Shown here: positions 28,635 through 37,799 of the stretch, piece after piece | How positions within the stretch are numbered: position 1 is the first letter of the stretch | How the letters are laid out: each line of letters starts with the position of its first letter | Origin: Natronosporangium hydrolyticum | GTDB lineage: Bacteria > Actinomycetota > Actinomycetes > Mycobacteriales > Micromonosporaceae | Direction of reading: 5' to 3' | NCBI RefSeq assembly: GCF_016925615.1 | Contig: NZ_CP070499.1 | Location: 4,526,001 to 4,590,000 of the forward strand | Length of the DNA: 64,000 nucleotides | Program-made: the position numbers and the translations under genes | The notes under the pieces: model-generated | Databases searched by the model: none | Told to the model about the DNA's origin: nothing | The model's input: only the letters and a program-made list of their open reading frames with translations

Positions 28635-29324
28635 CTACCCGACGCCGGCTTTGTAACCGACGCCCCGGACGGTCAGGATGATCTCCGGCCGCTCCGGATC
28701 CGGCTCGATCTTGGCTCGGAGCCGCTGCACGTGAACGTTGACCAACCGGGTGTCCGCGGAGTGCCGGTAGCCCCAGACCTGCTCCAGCAGCACCTCCCGG
28801 GTAAAGACCTGCCGTGGCTTCCGCGCCAAGGCGATCAACAGGTCGAACTCCAGCGGCGTCAGCTTCACCTCGGCCCCGTTGCGGCTCACCGTATGCGCCG
28901 GCACATCGATAGTGATCTGATTGTGCGGCGGCCCGATCACCAGCCGCTCCGGCTGGGTCTCCCCGCCCCGCCGCAGCCGAGCCCGGATCCGGGCCACCAG
29001 CTCTTTCGGCTTGAACGGCTTGACGACATAATCGTCGGCGCCCGACTCCAGTCCGAGCACCACATCGACGGTGTCGGTCTTGGCGGTCAACATCACCACC
29101 GGCACCCCGGACTCGCCGCGGATCGCCCGGCAGACGTCGATCCCGCTCATCCCAGGCAGCATCAGATCCAACAACACGATGTCCGGCCGCTGGTCACGGA
29201 ACATCGCCAGCGCCTGTTCGCCGTCGGCGACGAACAACGGTTGGAATCCTTCGTTACGCAGCACGATGCCGAGCATCTCGGCCAGCGCGGGGTCATCGTC
29301 GACTACCAGCACCCGGGTTCTCAC
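28635..29324 (-). CDS. mtrA: Response regulator MtrA
   Basis: The 229-residue OmpR/PhoB-type regulator has a receiver domain with acidic triad DDD (residues 9-11), phospho-acceptor D53 in LLDLMLPGMSG and conserved Lys in VVKPFKP. The C-terminal winged helix has LTPLEFDLLIALARKP and RLRAKIEPDPERP. The length and D53 position match M. tuberculosis MtrA. The GTG at 29324 gives this conserved length; the frame is open further upstream. It is the first gene of the mtrA-mtrB-lpqB-comF operon. Confidence 0.97.
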   Translation of the reverse strand: MRTRVLVVDDDPALAEMLGIVLRNEGFQPLFVADGEQALAMFRDQRPDIVLLDLMLPGMSGIDVCRAIRGESGVPVVMLTAKTDTVDVVLGLESGADDYVVKPFKPKELVARIRARLRRGGETQPERLVIGPPHNQITIDVPAHTVSRNGAEVKLTPLEFDLLIALARKPRQVFTREVLLEQVWGYRHSADTRLVNVHVQRLRAKIEPDPERPEIILTVRGVGYKAGVG

Positions 29325-29499
29325 GCGACCAATATTGCACGCCCGGGCCACTCGCGATACTCGTGGACCGCGTCGGGCGGTGCTCGCGTAGCCCACCCGG
29401 ACACCACGAGGTACCGTTCCCTCGCGACCGGTACGCGCACCGGTCGATCCACCCGCCCCGGCGGCCGGCCGGGGCCGCCGCGAGGAGGCGCAGCCACCG

Positions 29500-31257
29500 A
29501 TGCCACAATCCGCCGCCGCGCCACCCCGCCGGGTGGGCCTGGCCTCGCTGGTGCCCTACCTGCGCGAGCACCGCGCCTCCTTGGTCACCGTGGCGTTGCT
29601 GTCGCTGCTCACGGCCGCCGGCACGCTGGCGCAGCCGCTGCTGATCCGGCTGGTGCTGGACGAGATCGGCGCCGGGGAGCCGATCGCCGCCCTGGTCACG
29701 CTGCTGGTGGTGATCCTGGTGGCGGTGGCGGTCGTCTACGGTCTGCGCAACTTCCTGCTCCAACGCGCCGCCGAAGGTCTGGTGCTCTCCACTCGCCGCA
29801 AGCTCACCGGCCATCTGCTGCGGTTGCCGATCATCGAGTACGACCAGCGCCGTACCGGGGATCTGCTCTCCCGGGTCGGCGCCGACACCACCCTACTGCG
29901 GACGGTCGTCACCTCCGGCCTGCTGGAGCTCGCCTCGGGCGTCGTCATCGTCGCCGGCGCCGCGATCGCGATGGTCTTCCTCGACCCGTTGATGTTCGCG
30001 GTCACCGTCGCCTCCATGGTCGGTCTCATCGGCGGCATCATGATCTCGCGGCGGGTCCGGGGAGTCTCCGAGCAGGCACAGGCCCGGATCGGCGAGATGA
30101 CCGCCACGGTGGAACGCGCGATCAGCGCCTCGCGGACCATCCGGGCTGCCCGCGCCGAACCGCGGGAGGCCGCGTTGGTCCAGGCCAGCGCCGAGGCGGC
30201 CTATGTCGCCGGGGTCCGGATGGCGAAGTTGCAGGCGATGATCGGGCCGGCGGTGACCACGGTCATCCAGGCGGCCTTCCTGGCGGTCCTCGGCATCGGC
30301 GGCGCCCGAGTGGCGACCGGGGCGATAAGCGTCGGCGACCTGGTCGCCTTCGTGATGTTCCTGTTCCTGCTGATGATGCCGATCGCCCAGGCGATGAACG
30401 CGTATGCCCAGCTGCAGGCCGGGCTGGGGGCGCTGCAGCGGATCGAGGAGATGCTGGCGCTCCCCGCCGAGGACGCTGGCGACCCGCCCTCTGCCCTCAC
30501 CGAGCCGGCCGAGGGCGCGCCGGCGATCGCCTTCGACCAGGTCAGCTTCGCCTACCCGGGCGAAGCCGAGACGAAACCGGTGCTCCGGCAGGTCAGCTTC
30601 ACCGTCCCGTACGGCAGCCGGACCGCGCTGGTGGGCCCGTCGGGTGCGGGCAAGTCCACCATCCTGGCGCTGGTGGAGCGGTTCTACGACGCCACCGAGG
30701 GCAGCATCGCGGTCGCCGGCCTCGATGTGCGGGACCAGCCGCGGCAACAGTTGCGCTCCCAACTGGGGTACGTCGAGCAGGAGGCGCCGGTGCTCGCCGG
30801 GACGCTCCGCGACAACCTGCTGCTGACCGCGCCGGACGCCGACGAGGCGCAGCTGCGCGAGGTGCTCGCCACGGTCAACCTGGCCGACCTCGCCGACCGC
30901 TCGCCCGACGGGCTCGACGCCCAGGTCGGCGAGGGTGGGGTGCTGCTCTCCGGGGGCGAGCGGCAACGCCTGGCGATCGCTCGGATGCTGCTGGCCGGCC
31001 CGCCGATCCTGTTGCTGGACGAGCCGACCAGCAACCTCGATTCGCGCAATGAGCACGCCCTGCGGCAGGCGATCGACGCGGTGGCGCAGCAGCGCACACT
31101 CTTGATCGTGGCCCACCGGCTCTCGACCGTCGTCGACGCGGACCAGATCATCGTGCTCGACCGGGGCGAGGTCGCCGCGGTCGGGACGCATGAGCAGCTG
31201 GCCGACGGCAACGCGCTCTACCGCGAGCTCGCCGCCCACCAGCTGCTCGTCAACTAG
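29500..31257 (+). CDS. ABC exporter (fused permease-ATPase half-transporter)
   Basis: The 585-residue protein has an ABC type-1 transmembrane domain with six helices (about 30-320) and a C-terminal nucleotide-binding domain. The latter carries Walker A GPSGAGKST, signature LLSGGERQRLAIARML, Walker B ILLLDEPTS and the switch His in VAHRLSTV. It should work as a homodimeric efflux or lipid exporter; the substrate is unknown. A GAGGAGG site lies about 12 bases before the ATG. It diverges from mtrA and is not part of the matching mycobacterial block. Confidence 0.92.
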   Translation: MPQSAAAPPRRVGLASLVPYLREHRASLVTVALLSLLTAAGTLAQPLLIRLVLDEIGAGEPIAALVTLLVVILVAVAVVYGLRNFLLQRAAEGLVLSTRRKLTGHLLRLPIIEYDQRRTGDLLSRVGADTTLLRTVVTSGLLELASGVVIVAGAAIAMVFLDPLMFAVTVASMVGLIGGIMISRRVRGVSEQAQARIGEMTATVERAISASRTIRAARAEPREAALVQASAEAAYVAGVRMAKLQAMIGPAVTTVIQAAFLAVLGIGGARVATGAISVGDLVAFVMFLFLLMMPIAQAMNAYAQLQAGLGALQRIEEMLALPAEDAGDPPSALTEPAEGAPAIAFDQVSFAYPGEAETKPVLRQVSFTVPYGSRTALVGPSGAGKSTILALVERFYDATEGSIAVAGLDVRDQPRQQLRSQLGYVEQEAPVLAGTLRDNLLLTAPDADEAQLREVLATVNLADLADRSPDGLDAQVGEGGVLLSGGERQRLAIARMLLAGPPILLLDEPTSNLDSRNEHALRQAIDAVAQQRTLLIVAHRLSTVVDADQIIVLDRGEVAAVGTHEQLADGNALYRELAAHQLLVN

Positions 31258-31354
31258 CCCGCGGGCACGACCGCTGGCGCCGACTGGACTCTGCAGGCCC
31301 CTTAGTGCCCCCTTTCATCCGCCTACGGGTGCGCGTGCCAGCGGGCATGTATCT

Positions 31355-31433
31355 CTTGGTTGGCTGGGGAGGGATCTAGCGCACGGGAATGTCCGACATA
31401 ACCGCACGCAAGATCCCTCCCCGGCCAACCAAG
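31355..31433. terminator. Long inverted repeat between convergent transporter genes
   Basis: A 23-bp stem with one mismatch (arms 31355-31377 and 31411-31433, core TTGGCTGGGGAGGGATCT) encloses a 33-base loop. It lies in the 248-bp gap between the 3' ends of the ABC exporter and the importer operon, where a bidirectional terminator is expected. A GC-rich direct-repeat tract (GCGCAGGG-like units, about 31434-31470) follows. No T-run is present. Confidence 0.6.
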
Positions 31434-31505
31434 GCGCGCAGGGGCGCAGGGGCGCGCAGGGGCGCGAGGACGCGAAGGGAACGCGGAGGGTGTGGGCGGT
31501 GGGGC

Positions 31506-32561
31506 TCAGACGAGTTCGCGGGCCTCTGCGTAGTGGCACGCCGACTCGTGGCCCTGCCCCCGGTCGATCAGGGCCGGGACCTCATCGATACACCGCTGCT
31601 GCGACGCCTCGTCCAGCTCGTGGGCGAACTTCGCGCACCGGGTACGGAACCGGCAACCCGAGGGTGGCGTGATCGGATTGGGCACATCGCCGACCAGCAC
31701 GATCCGTTCCCGCTCCCGCTCCTTGCGCGGGTCCGGCAACGGGATCGCCGAGATCAGGGCCTGCGTGTAGGGGTGCGCCGCAGCGGTGAAGAGCTGCTCG
31801 ACCGTCGCGGTCTCGACGATCCGCCCCAGGTACATCACGGCGACCCGGTCGGCGATGTGGCGGACCACCGACAGGTCGTGCGAGACGAAGAGATACGACA
31901 GGCCCAGCTCTTCCTGCAGCTCCTCCAGCAGGTTGATGACCCCGGCCTGGATCGACACGTCCAACGCCGAGACTGGCTCGTCGAGCACCATCACCTTCGG
32001 GCGTAGCGCCAGCGCCCGGGCCACCCCGATCCGCTGCCGCTGACCACCGGAGAACTCGTGCGGGTACCGGTTGCCGTGCTCCGGGTTCAAGCCCACGACC
32101 TGCAACAGGTCGCGGACCTTCTGCCGGCCGCCGTCCGAGAACAGGCCGTGGATCCGCAGCGGTTCGGCGATGATCTCGAAGACCGTCATCCGCGGATCCA
32201 GCGAGGCGAACGGGTCCTGGAACACGATCTGCAGATCCCGCCGGACCGGCCGCATCTGCGCCCGGGAGAGCTTGGTGAGGTTCCGGTCCTGATAGTGGAC
32301 GCTGCCCGAGGTCACCGGGATCAGATTCAGTAACAGCCGGGCGGTGGTGGACTTGCCACAGCCAGACTCGCCGACCAGGCCCAACGTCTCGTGCGCGTGC
32401 AGGTCGAGCGAGACATCGCAGACCGCGTGGACGTCGCCGACCTGACGCTTGATCAGGCCCTTCGAACGAACCGGGAAGTGCTTGACGAGGTTCTGCGCCC
32501 GCAGCACCGGTTCGGTTGACTGCTGCCGGTCCGGGGTCTCCGTCGCTGACATCGTCGTCAC
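31506..32561 (-). CDS. Peptide/solute ABC importer ATPase, OppF/DppF type
   Basis: The 351-residue ATPase has Walker A GESGCGKSTTARLLLN, signature SGGQRQRIGVARAL and Walker B VMVLDEPVSALD. The C-terminal OppF extension has a cysteine cluster (GCRFRTRCAKF, RGQGHESACHY) characteristic of di/oligopeptide and nickel-type importers. It energises the permease pair encoded upstream. It is the last gene of the operon; its GTG overlaps the preceding stop by 4 bp (an ATG three codons later is the alternative start). Confidence 0.95.
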   Translation of the reverse strand: MTTMSATETPDRQQSTEPVLRAQNLVKHFPVRSKGLIKRQVGDVHAVCDVSLDLHAHETLGLVGESGCGKSTTARLLLNLIPVTSGSVHYQDRNLTKLSRAQMRPVRRDLQIVFQDPFASLDPRMTVFEIIAEPLRIHGLFSDGGRQKVRDLLQVVGLNPEHGNRYPHEFSGGQRQRIGVARALALRPKVMVLDEPVSALDVSIQAGVINLLEELQEELGLSYLFVSHDLSVVRHIADRVAVMYLGRIVETATVEQLFTAAAHPYTQALISAIPLPDPRKERERERIVLVGDVPNPITPPSGCRFRTRCAKFAHELDEASQQRCIDEVPALIDRGQGHESACHYAEARELV

Positions 32562-33670
32562 TGCTCCTCCAACTCCGCCAGAACCTCGGCATCTACCGTG
32601 GTCGGCTTGAACAGGTCGCTCGCCTCGGCCCCCTCCAGTCGATCGCTGAAGTGACAGGCGGCGGCGTGCCCGCCGCCGGTGCCCACCTGCAGCAGCTCTG
32701 GCTCCTGCTCGCGACAGACCTGCTCGGCCATCGGACAGCGGGGGGCGAACGGGCAGCCGGGCGGCAGATTCACCAGCGACGGCGGGGTGCCCAGGATCGG
32801 GGTGAGCCGCGCCCCGCGAGCTTCGTCCATCCGCGGCAGGCTGCCCAACAGCCCGAGGGCGTAAGGCATCCGTGGCGCATAGAAGATGTCGTCGACGGTG
32901 CCGGTCTCGACCAGCTTGCCAGCGTACATGACGTTGACCCGTTCAACCTGACCAGCGATGACGCCGAGGTCGTGGGTGATCAGCACGAGCGCGGCCCCGG
33001 TCTCCCGGCGCGCCGTCTCCAGCGCCCCCAGCACCTGCGCCTGCACGGTGACGTCGAGCGCGGTGGTGGGCTCGTCGGCAATGATCACGTCGGGGTTGTT
33101 CGCCATCGCGATCGCGATGACGATCCGTTGCCGCATGCCGCCGGAGAGCTCATGCGGGTACGCGTGCACCCGCTGCTCCGGATTCGGGATGCCGACCACC
33201 TCAAGCAGCTCAACCGCCCGTTTGAGCGCCTGCTCCTTGGCGATGTCGTTGTGCGCCAGCACCGCCTCGGCGATCTGGTAGCCGACCGTGTAGACCGGGT
33301 TCAGCGAGGTCAGCGGGTCCTGAAAGATCATCGCGATCTTGTCGCCCCGGACCTTGCTGATCTCTTCGTCTTTGAGCCCCAGCATCTCCTGGCCCAGCAC
33401 CCTGGCGGACCCGGTGACCCGGGCGTTGCGGGGCAGCAACCCCATCACCGCCAGCGAGGAGACCGACTTGCCCGATCCGGACTCGCCGACGATCCCCAGC
33501 GCCTCCCCTTTGCGTACCTGGTAGGAGACGCCCCGCACGGCCTTGACCACGCCGTCCTCGGTGGGAAAGCCGACCGTCAGGTTGTCGACCTCCAGCACCA
33601 CGTCTGGGTCGCCGGCAGCGTCGGCCGCCGTCACTGGCGTGGGCTGGTGTGGGTAGTCACTCGTCGTCAT
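32558..33670 (-). CDS. Peptide/solute ABC importer ATPase, OppD/DppD type
   Basis: The 370-residue ATPase has Walker A GESGSGKSVSSLAVM, the signature LSGGMRQRIVIAIAMA, Walker B VIIADEPTTALD and the OppD C-terminal cysteine motif (GCPFAPRCPMAEQVC). It pairs with the OppF-type ATPase to form the heterodimeric motor. The ATG overlaps the permease stop by 4 bp (ATGA), so it is translationally coupled within the five-gene importer operon. Confidence 0.95.
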   Translation of the reverse strand: MTTSDYPHQPTPVTAADAAGDPDVVLEVDNLTVGFPTEDGVVKAVRGVSYQVRKGEALGIVGESGSGKSVSSLAVMGLLPRNARVTGSARVLGQEMLGLKDEEISKVRGDKIAMIFQDPLTSLNPVYTVGYQIAEAVLAHNDIAKEQALKRAVELLEVVGIPNPEQRVHAYPHELSGGMRQRIVIAIAMANNPDVIIADEPTTALDVTVQAQVLGALETARRETGAALVLITHDLGVIAGQVERVNVMYAGKLVETGTVDDIFYAPRMPYALGLLGSLPRMDEARGARLTPILGTPPSLVNLPPGCPFAPRCPMAEQVCREQEPELLQVGTGGGHAAACHFSDRLEGAEASDLFKPTTVDAEVLAELEEQ

Positions 33671-34608
33671 CGCCGCACCATCGTCTGTCGTGGGTCAAGA
33701 GCGTCCCGCAAACCGTCACCGATGAAGTTGATCGTCAGACAGATCAACAGGACCATGATGCCCGGCGGGTAGAAGAGCCAGGGCCGGGTCCGCATCGCGG
33801 TCAGCGCGTTGAAGACCTGCTGCCCCAACGAGGTGTCGGGGGGCTGGATCCCGAGCCCGAGGAAGGACAGGCCCGCCTCGGCCAGGATCGCGATCGCCAT
33901 CACCACGGTAGCCGTGACGATCAGGGGTCCGGTGACGTTCGGCAACAGATGTCGCAGCACGATCCGGGCGTCCGAGGCGCCCATCGCCCGAGCGGCCTCG
34001 ATGAACTCCTGTTCTCGCAGCGACAGCACCACGCCGCGGATCACCCGGGCGTAGAGCGGCCAGCCGAAGAATCCGATGATCAGCGCGATCGGCAGCCAGG
34101 TGGTGCCGCCGCGCACGTTGCCGGCGACCGCGGCGACCAACGCCAGCGGCGGGATCACCAGGATGACGTCGGCGGCCCGCATCATCAGCGAGTCGACCCA
34201 GCCGCCGAGCAGACCGGCGATCGCGCCCCAGAGCGCCGCGGTCACCGCGACGATGAGCCCGACCAGCCCGGCCACCTTCAGCGACTGCTGGGTGCCCCGC
34301 ATGACCAGGCCCATCATGTCCTGGCCGGGGCTGGTGGTGCCGAACGGGTGGGCCAGGCTCGGTGGCTGGCTGCTCGGCACATCGCGGTGGATCCGGTGGT
34401 CGTACTCCCACAGCACCGGGCCGAGGAACGCGAACGCGATGATCAACAGCAGCAGCACCACGCTGCCCACCGCTAGCCGATGGCGCATGAACCGCAGCAT
34501 TACCAGCTGTAGCTGGCTGCGCTCCTTGGTGGTGATCGCCTCGGCGTCGGAGACCGGGGCCGCCCCGGATGGCGGGATCTCCGCATCGGGGCGCTGGATG
34601 TTAGTCAT
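33667..34608 (-). CDS. Peptide/solute ABC importer permease, DppC type
   Basis: The 313-residue permease has a long cytoplasmic N terminus, the OppC N-terminal membrane segment (about 38-60) and the binding-protein-dependent transport core. The EAA loop is EFIEAARAMGASDARIVLRHLLPN and the substrate-side motif is HPFGTTSPGQDMMGLVMRG. The gene overlaps the end of the DppB-type permease gene by 8 bp. It is an integral inner-membrane component of the importer. Confidence 0.94.
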   Translation of the reverse strand: MTNIQRPDAEIPPSGAAPVSDAEAITTKERSQLQLVMLRFMRHRLAVGSVVLLLLIIAFAFLGPVLWEYDHRIHRDVPSSQPPSLAHPFGTTSPGQDMMGLVMRGTQQSLKVAGLVGLIVAVTAALWGAIAGLLGGWVDSLMMRAADVILVIPPLALVAAVAGNVRGGTTWLPIALIIGFFGWPLYARVIRGVVLSLREQEFIEAARAMGASDARIVLRHLLPNVTGPLIVTATVVMAIAILAEAGLSFLGLGIQPPDTSLGQQVFNALTAMRTRPWLFYPPGIMVLLICLTINFIGDGLRDALDPRQTMVRR

Positions 34609-35632
34609 AGCGAATCCTCGGGTCGAGCACGGCGTAGAGCAGGTCAGCGATGAGGTTGGCGACCACCACCAGGGTGCCGCTGAGCATCAGGAAGCCCATC
34701 ACCGCGAAGGTGTCGGTACGGCCGAGGGCGTCGACGAAGTACCGGCCCAGGCCCTGCCACTGGAAGACGGTCTCGGTGAGCACCGCACCGTCGATGGAGC
34801 CGGCGATCCCGATGGTCACCAGCGTCAACACCGGGATCAGGGCGGTTCGCAGCGCGTGCCTGCGCATCACCGTGCCGTTGCGCAGCCCTTTGGCCCGGGC
34901 CAGCCGGACGTAGTCGCTGCCGAGCACCTCGAGCATGGAGGCCCGTTGGAAGCGGCTGAAGACCGCGTACCCGACGAGCGCCAGCGTAATGGTGGGCAAG
35001 ATCAGGTGACCCGCGATGTCAGTGAAGTTGTCCCAGGCGCTGTAGCCCTCACGCACCGGCGACTGCGAACCGATGGTGTAGAAGATCCGGAACCCGATCG
35101 CGTTGTTGATGCTGACCCCGACCTCCTTGATCAGCACGCCGAACCAGAAGACCGGCATCGACAGCGACAGGAAGCCGATGAAGGTGATGATGTGGTCGGT
35201 CTTCGAGTACTGCCGGACCGCGCTGATCACGCCGGTGATGATGCCGAGCACGATGCCGAGGAGGGTGGCGAGCCCGACCAGCCGCAGCGTCGTCGCCAGC
35301 CGGCTGGCGATGTCGGAGCCAATGTCGAAGGCGGTGCCCCGGGTGCTTGGACCAAACTCGCCCCTGATCAGGCCGATGTCGCCGTTATGTGCCGAGCCTG
35401 GCCAGCCAGTCAACCACAACCAGTAGCGCTCCGGCATCGAACGGTCATGATAGAGCCGGGCGGCGATCTCCTGCTGCGCCTCCTCCGAGAGCGGTTCACC
35501 CGTCGCCTCGGCCTGGAAGATCAGCTCCGCCACCGGGTCACCGGAGATGTCGACGAGCAGGAAAACGAACATCGAGGCCGCGAGCAGCACGGGGATAGCT
35601 GCCAGCAGCCGCCGTATTGAATAGACGAGCAT
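34601..35632 (-). CDS. Peptide/solute ABC importer permease, DppB type
   Basis: The roughly 343-residue permease starts MLVYSIRRLLAAIPVLLAAS, the typical DppB/OppB first transmembrane helix. It has a large periplasmic-side loop (about 40-120) and the EAA loop DYVRLARAKGLRNGTVMRRHALR. I chose the ATG at 35632, which has AAGGA nine bases upstream, over an upstream start at 35668 that adds 12 residues unlike the family. It is separated from the binding-protein gene by a strong intercistronic hairpin. Confidence 0.92.
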   Translation of the reverse strand: MLVYSIRRLLAAIPVLLAASMFVFLLVDISGDPVAELIFQAEATGEPLSEEAQQEIAARLYHDRSMPERYWLWLTGWPGSAHNGDIGLIRGEFGPSTRGTAFDIGSDIASRLATTLRLVGLATLLGIVLGIITGVISAVRQYSKTDHIITFIGFLSLSMPVFWFGVLIKEVGVSINNAIGFRIFYTIGSQSPVREGYSAWDNFTDIAGHLILPTITLALVGYAVFSRFQRASMLEVLGSDYVRLARAKGLRNGTVMRRHALRTALIPVLTLVTIGIAGSIDGAVLTETVFQWQGLGRYFVDALGRTDTFAVMGFLMLSGTLVVVANLIADLLYAVLDPRIRYD

Positions 35633-35674
35633 AGAGTTTGGTCCTTCGCTGGACGGGGTCGCCGCCACCTGGTT

Positions 35675-35716
35675 GATCTCGGGTCCCGGACGTTGCGACG
35701 TCCGGGACCCGAGATC
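35675..35716 (-). promoter_or_regulatory. Intercistronic hairpin between binding-protein and permease genes
   Basis: A perfect 19-bp inverted repeat with a TGCG loop: arms 35675-35693 (GATCTCGGGTCCCGGACGT) and 35698-35716. It begins 20 bases after the stop of the solute-binding protein and ends about 40 bases before the permease start. Such hairpins in importer operons usually act as attenuators or 3' stabilisers that keep binding protein in excess over membrane components. There is no T run, so complete termination is less likely. Confidence 0.7.
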
Positions 35717-35736
35717 TCCTACCGAATCATAGGTTC

Positions 35737-37518
35737 CTACTCAACCGCCAGACCCCACATGTGGTGCTCGTAGAGGCCCCGCAGGCTGGAGTTCGCGTTA
35801 TCCCGGACGTTAACGTACTCCTCGGTAACGAAGATGTAGACGGGGGAGTCGTAGAGCGGCAGCACGTACGCGTCCGCCATCACGATCTCCATCATCTGGT
35901 CGTGCAGCTGCGCCGACTCCTCCAGGCTCTCGGCCTGCAGCTCCTGCTCGACCAGCGCGTCCACCTCGTCGTTGCTGTAGTTGCCGAAGTTGGACCCGCT
36001 GCCGGTCAGCCAGTACTGGCTCCCGGCCCCGGTGAAGAGCGGGCTGCCGCTCCACCCGAACTGCATGATGTCGAAGTCCTGGGCGACCAGGGTGCCACCG
36101 AGGTCGTCGGTCGGCTCGATGTTGGCCTCGATGCCGATCTCCGCCAGGTAGCCCTGGATCAGCTGCTGGGCGGTGGCCCGTGCCGGCGCCGAGGTGGAGC
36201 GCAGCCGGAACGGCCCCACGGTCTCGCCGTCGTAGGTCAACCCGCCCGGGCCCTCGTCCATGCCCTCGAAGCCGGCGGCTTCCAGGATCTCCCGCGCCAG
36301 CTCGATGTCGCCGGTGCCCTGATTGGTGCCCTCAAGGTGGTCGACGTGCCATTCGCTGGTTTCGCTGTGGACGTGGTTGGTGCGCAGCTGGTAGTCGGGG
36401 AAGAGCGAGCCGAAGTTGCGCTCGGCGATGTCCGAGGCGTCGACCGCCACGAAGATCGCTTCCCGCAGCTCAGGGTGCTCACCCAGCCACTGGTTGTCCA
36501 TGTTCATGTCGAGGTGCTCCCAGGACGGGCCGGCGCCGATGTGCACCCGCACGCCGTCCAGGTCCTGCACCTGCCGAATGACATCCTCCGCGTAACCGGC
36601 CGGCGACGCACCGTGCAGCTCGTCGTTCTGCAGCGCCGGGATCCAGGTGTCCTCATCGGTCAGGAACCGGACGACCAACCGCTCCAGGGTCGGAGCTTCC
36701 TCGCCGTACCACTCCGGGTTCGGGACCTTCACGACCTGGTTGTCGATGTCGAACGACTCGATCAGGTACGGGCCACCGGAGAACTCGGGAGCGTTGTCGT
36801 TGAGGAACTCGAAGTACTCGCCGCGACCCTCCGGGTCGTCCAGGTCGAACCCGTTCTGCTCACCGTAGTGCCGGGGCGCGACCCCACCCAGGATGCCGTG
36901 CGCGCTGAACATGGTGGCGAACCACTCTGGCGCGGCCACACCATCCTTGTAGGTGATGGTGACGGTCTTGCCGTCGTTCGAACCCTCGACGCTCTCCAGC
37001 GAGTCAGCGGAGGCGGTGGAGCGCGGACGGCAGCCCTCGCAGTGCCCCTCGTCCTCGCTGGCGCTCATCATCCAGGTTAGCTGGAAGTCATCCGCGGTGA
37101 TCGGCGTCCCGTCGTCCCAGACCGCCTCGTCCCGGATGTCGAAGGTAACGGTCACCGGGTCGCTGCTCACCAACTCCGGCTCGGTCGCGAGCAGGTCCAT
37201 GTTGGGCTTCCAGTCGCCGCTGGGCAGGAACTGCCCGACGTACGGCAGGATGCCGTTGATGGCCTGCAGGGTGTAGACCGAGCCACCCTCCGGCGACCAC
37301 GGGAAGAACCCGTCCGGCGCCTGGTCGAGGGTCCAGGTCATGGTCCCGCCCTCTTCGCGGTCACCGGCGTTGCAGTTGTCCGGGTCGTCCAGACAGTCTT
37401 CGAAGCCGCGCGAGGGGCCGCTGCCCTCGTCGTCACCATCAGTGGCGCAGGCGCTCAGCACCAGCGCCATCGCCGCACCGGCCGCGACAGTGCCGGCCAG
37501 TCTCCTACGTATCCGCAT
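35737..37518 (-). CDS. Extracellular solute-binding lipoprotein, family 5 (peptide type)
   Basis: The 593-residue protein has a lipoprotein signal (lipobox LVLSAC, Cys about residue 24), an acidic Gly/Ser spacer, and the family 5 fold with TMTWTLDQAPDGFFPWSPEG and DEAVWDDGTPITADDFQLTW. It delivers peptides or another solute to the DppBCDF-type complex encoded directly downstream. The ATG at 37518 is preceded by a strong GGAGGAG site. It is the first gene of the five-gene operon; the promoter should lie in 37519-37740. Confidence 0.94.
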   Translation of the reverse strand: MRIRRRLAGTVAAGAAMALVLSACATDGDDEGSGPSRGFEDCLDDPDNCNAGDREEGGTMTWTLDQAPDGFFPWSPEGGSVYTLQAINGILPYVGQFLPSGDWKPNMDLLATEPELVSSDPVTVTFDIRDEAVWDDGTPITADDFQLTWMMSASEDEGHCEGCRPRSTASADSLESVEGSNDGKTVTITYKDGVAAPEWFATMFSAHGILGGVAPRHYGEQNGFDLDDPEGRGEYFEFLNDNAPEFSGGPYLIESFDIDNQVVKVPNPEWYGEEAPTLERLVVRFLTDEDTWIPALQNDELHGASPAGYAEDVIRQVQDLDGVRVHIGAGPSWEHLDMNMDNQWLGEHPELREAIFVAVDASDIAERNFGSLFPDYQLRTNHVHSETSEWHVDHLEGTNQGTGDIELAREILEAAGFEGMDEGPGGLTYDGETVGPFRLRSTSAPARATAQQLIQGYLAEIGIEANIEPTDDLGGTLVAQDFDIMQFGWSGSPLFTGAGSQYWLTGSGSNFGNYSNDEVDALVEQELQAESLEESAQLHDQMMEIVMADAYVLPLYDSPVYIFVTEEYVNVRDNANSSLRGLYEHHMWGLAVE

Positions 37519-37740
37519 CTCGTCTCCTCCAGTTGTGCTGCCGGCCATGAGCAGCCGATCATGACGGCTCCAGCCCGGCTTGGCGACAAGCCAACCGCCT
37601 GCGGACCGATCTGGGAAGGGCCGACCGAGATTCGTGACACACCCGTTACCTAACCGGCCCCTAAGCGTCATAGCCCGGGCCGGATCTCGGGGCTCGCCGA
37701 AGAACCGCAGGTCAAATGCGAAAAATTGCGGCACAAGACG

Positions 37741-37775
37741 GCGCTGGTGGCCGCGACGAACGCGGCCACCAGCGC
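37741..37775 (-). terminator. Terminator hairpin downstream of sahH
   Basis: A perfect 15-bp GC-rich inverted repeat (arms 37741-37755 and 37761-37775, GCGCTGGTGGCCGCG) has a five-base loop. It starts 25 bases after the sahH stop on the minus strand. A short T-rich stretch (ATTTTTCG) follows about 15 bases further on. It is a good candidate for the end of the sahH transcript. Confidence 0.7.
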
Positions 37776-37799
37776 GGTGGAGCTCAATATCGGGATGGA

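Noticed and set aside
31434-31480. Short direct repeats resembling a CRISPR or tandem array
   Set aside because: Units are 8-10 bp, irregular and GC-only, with no spacer pattern and no cas genes. It is a simple-sequence tract.
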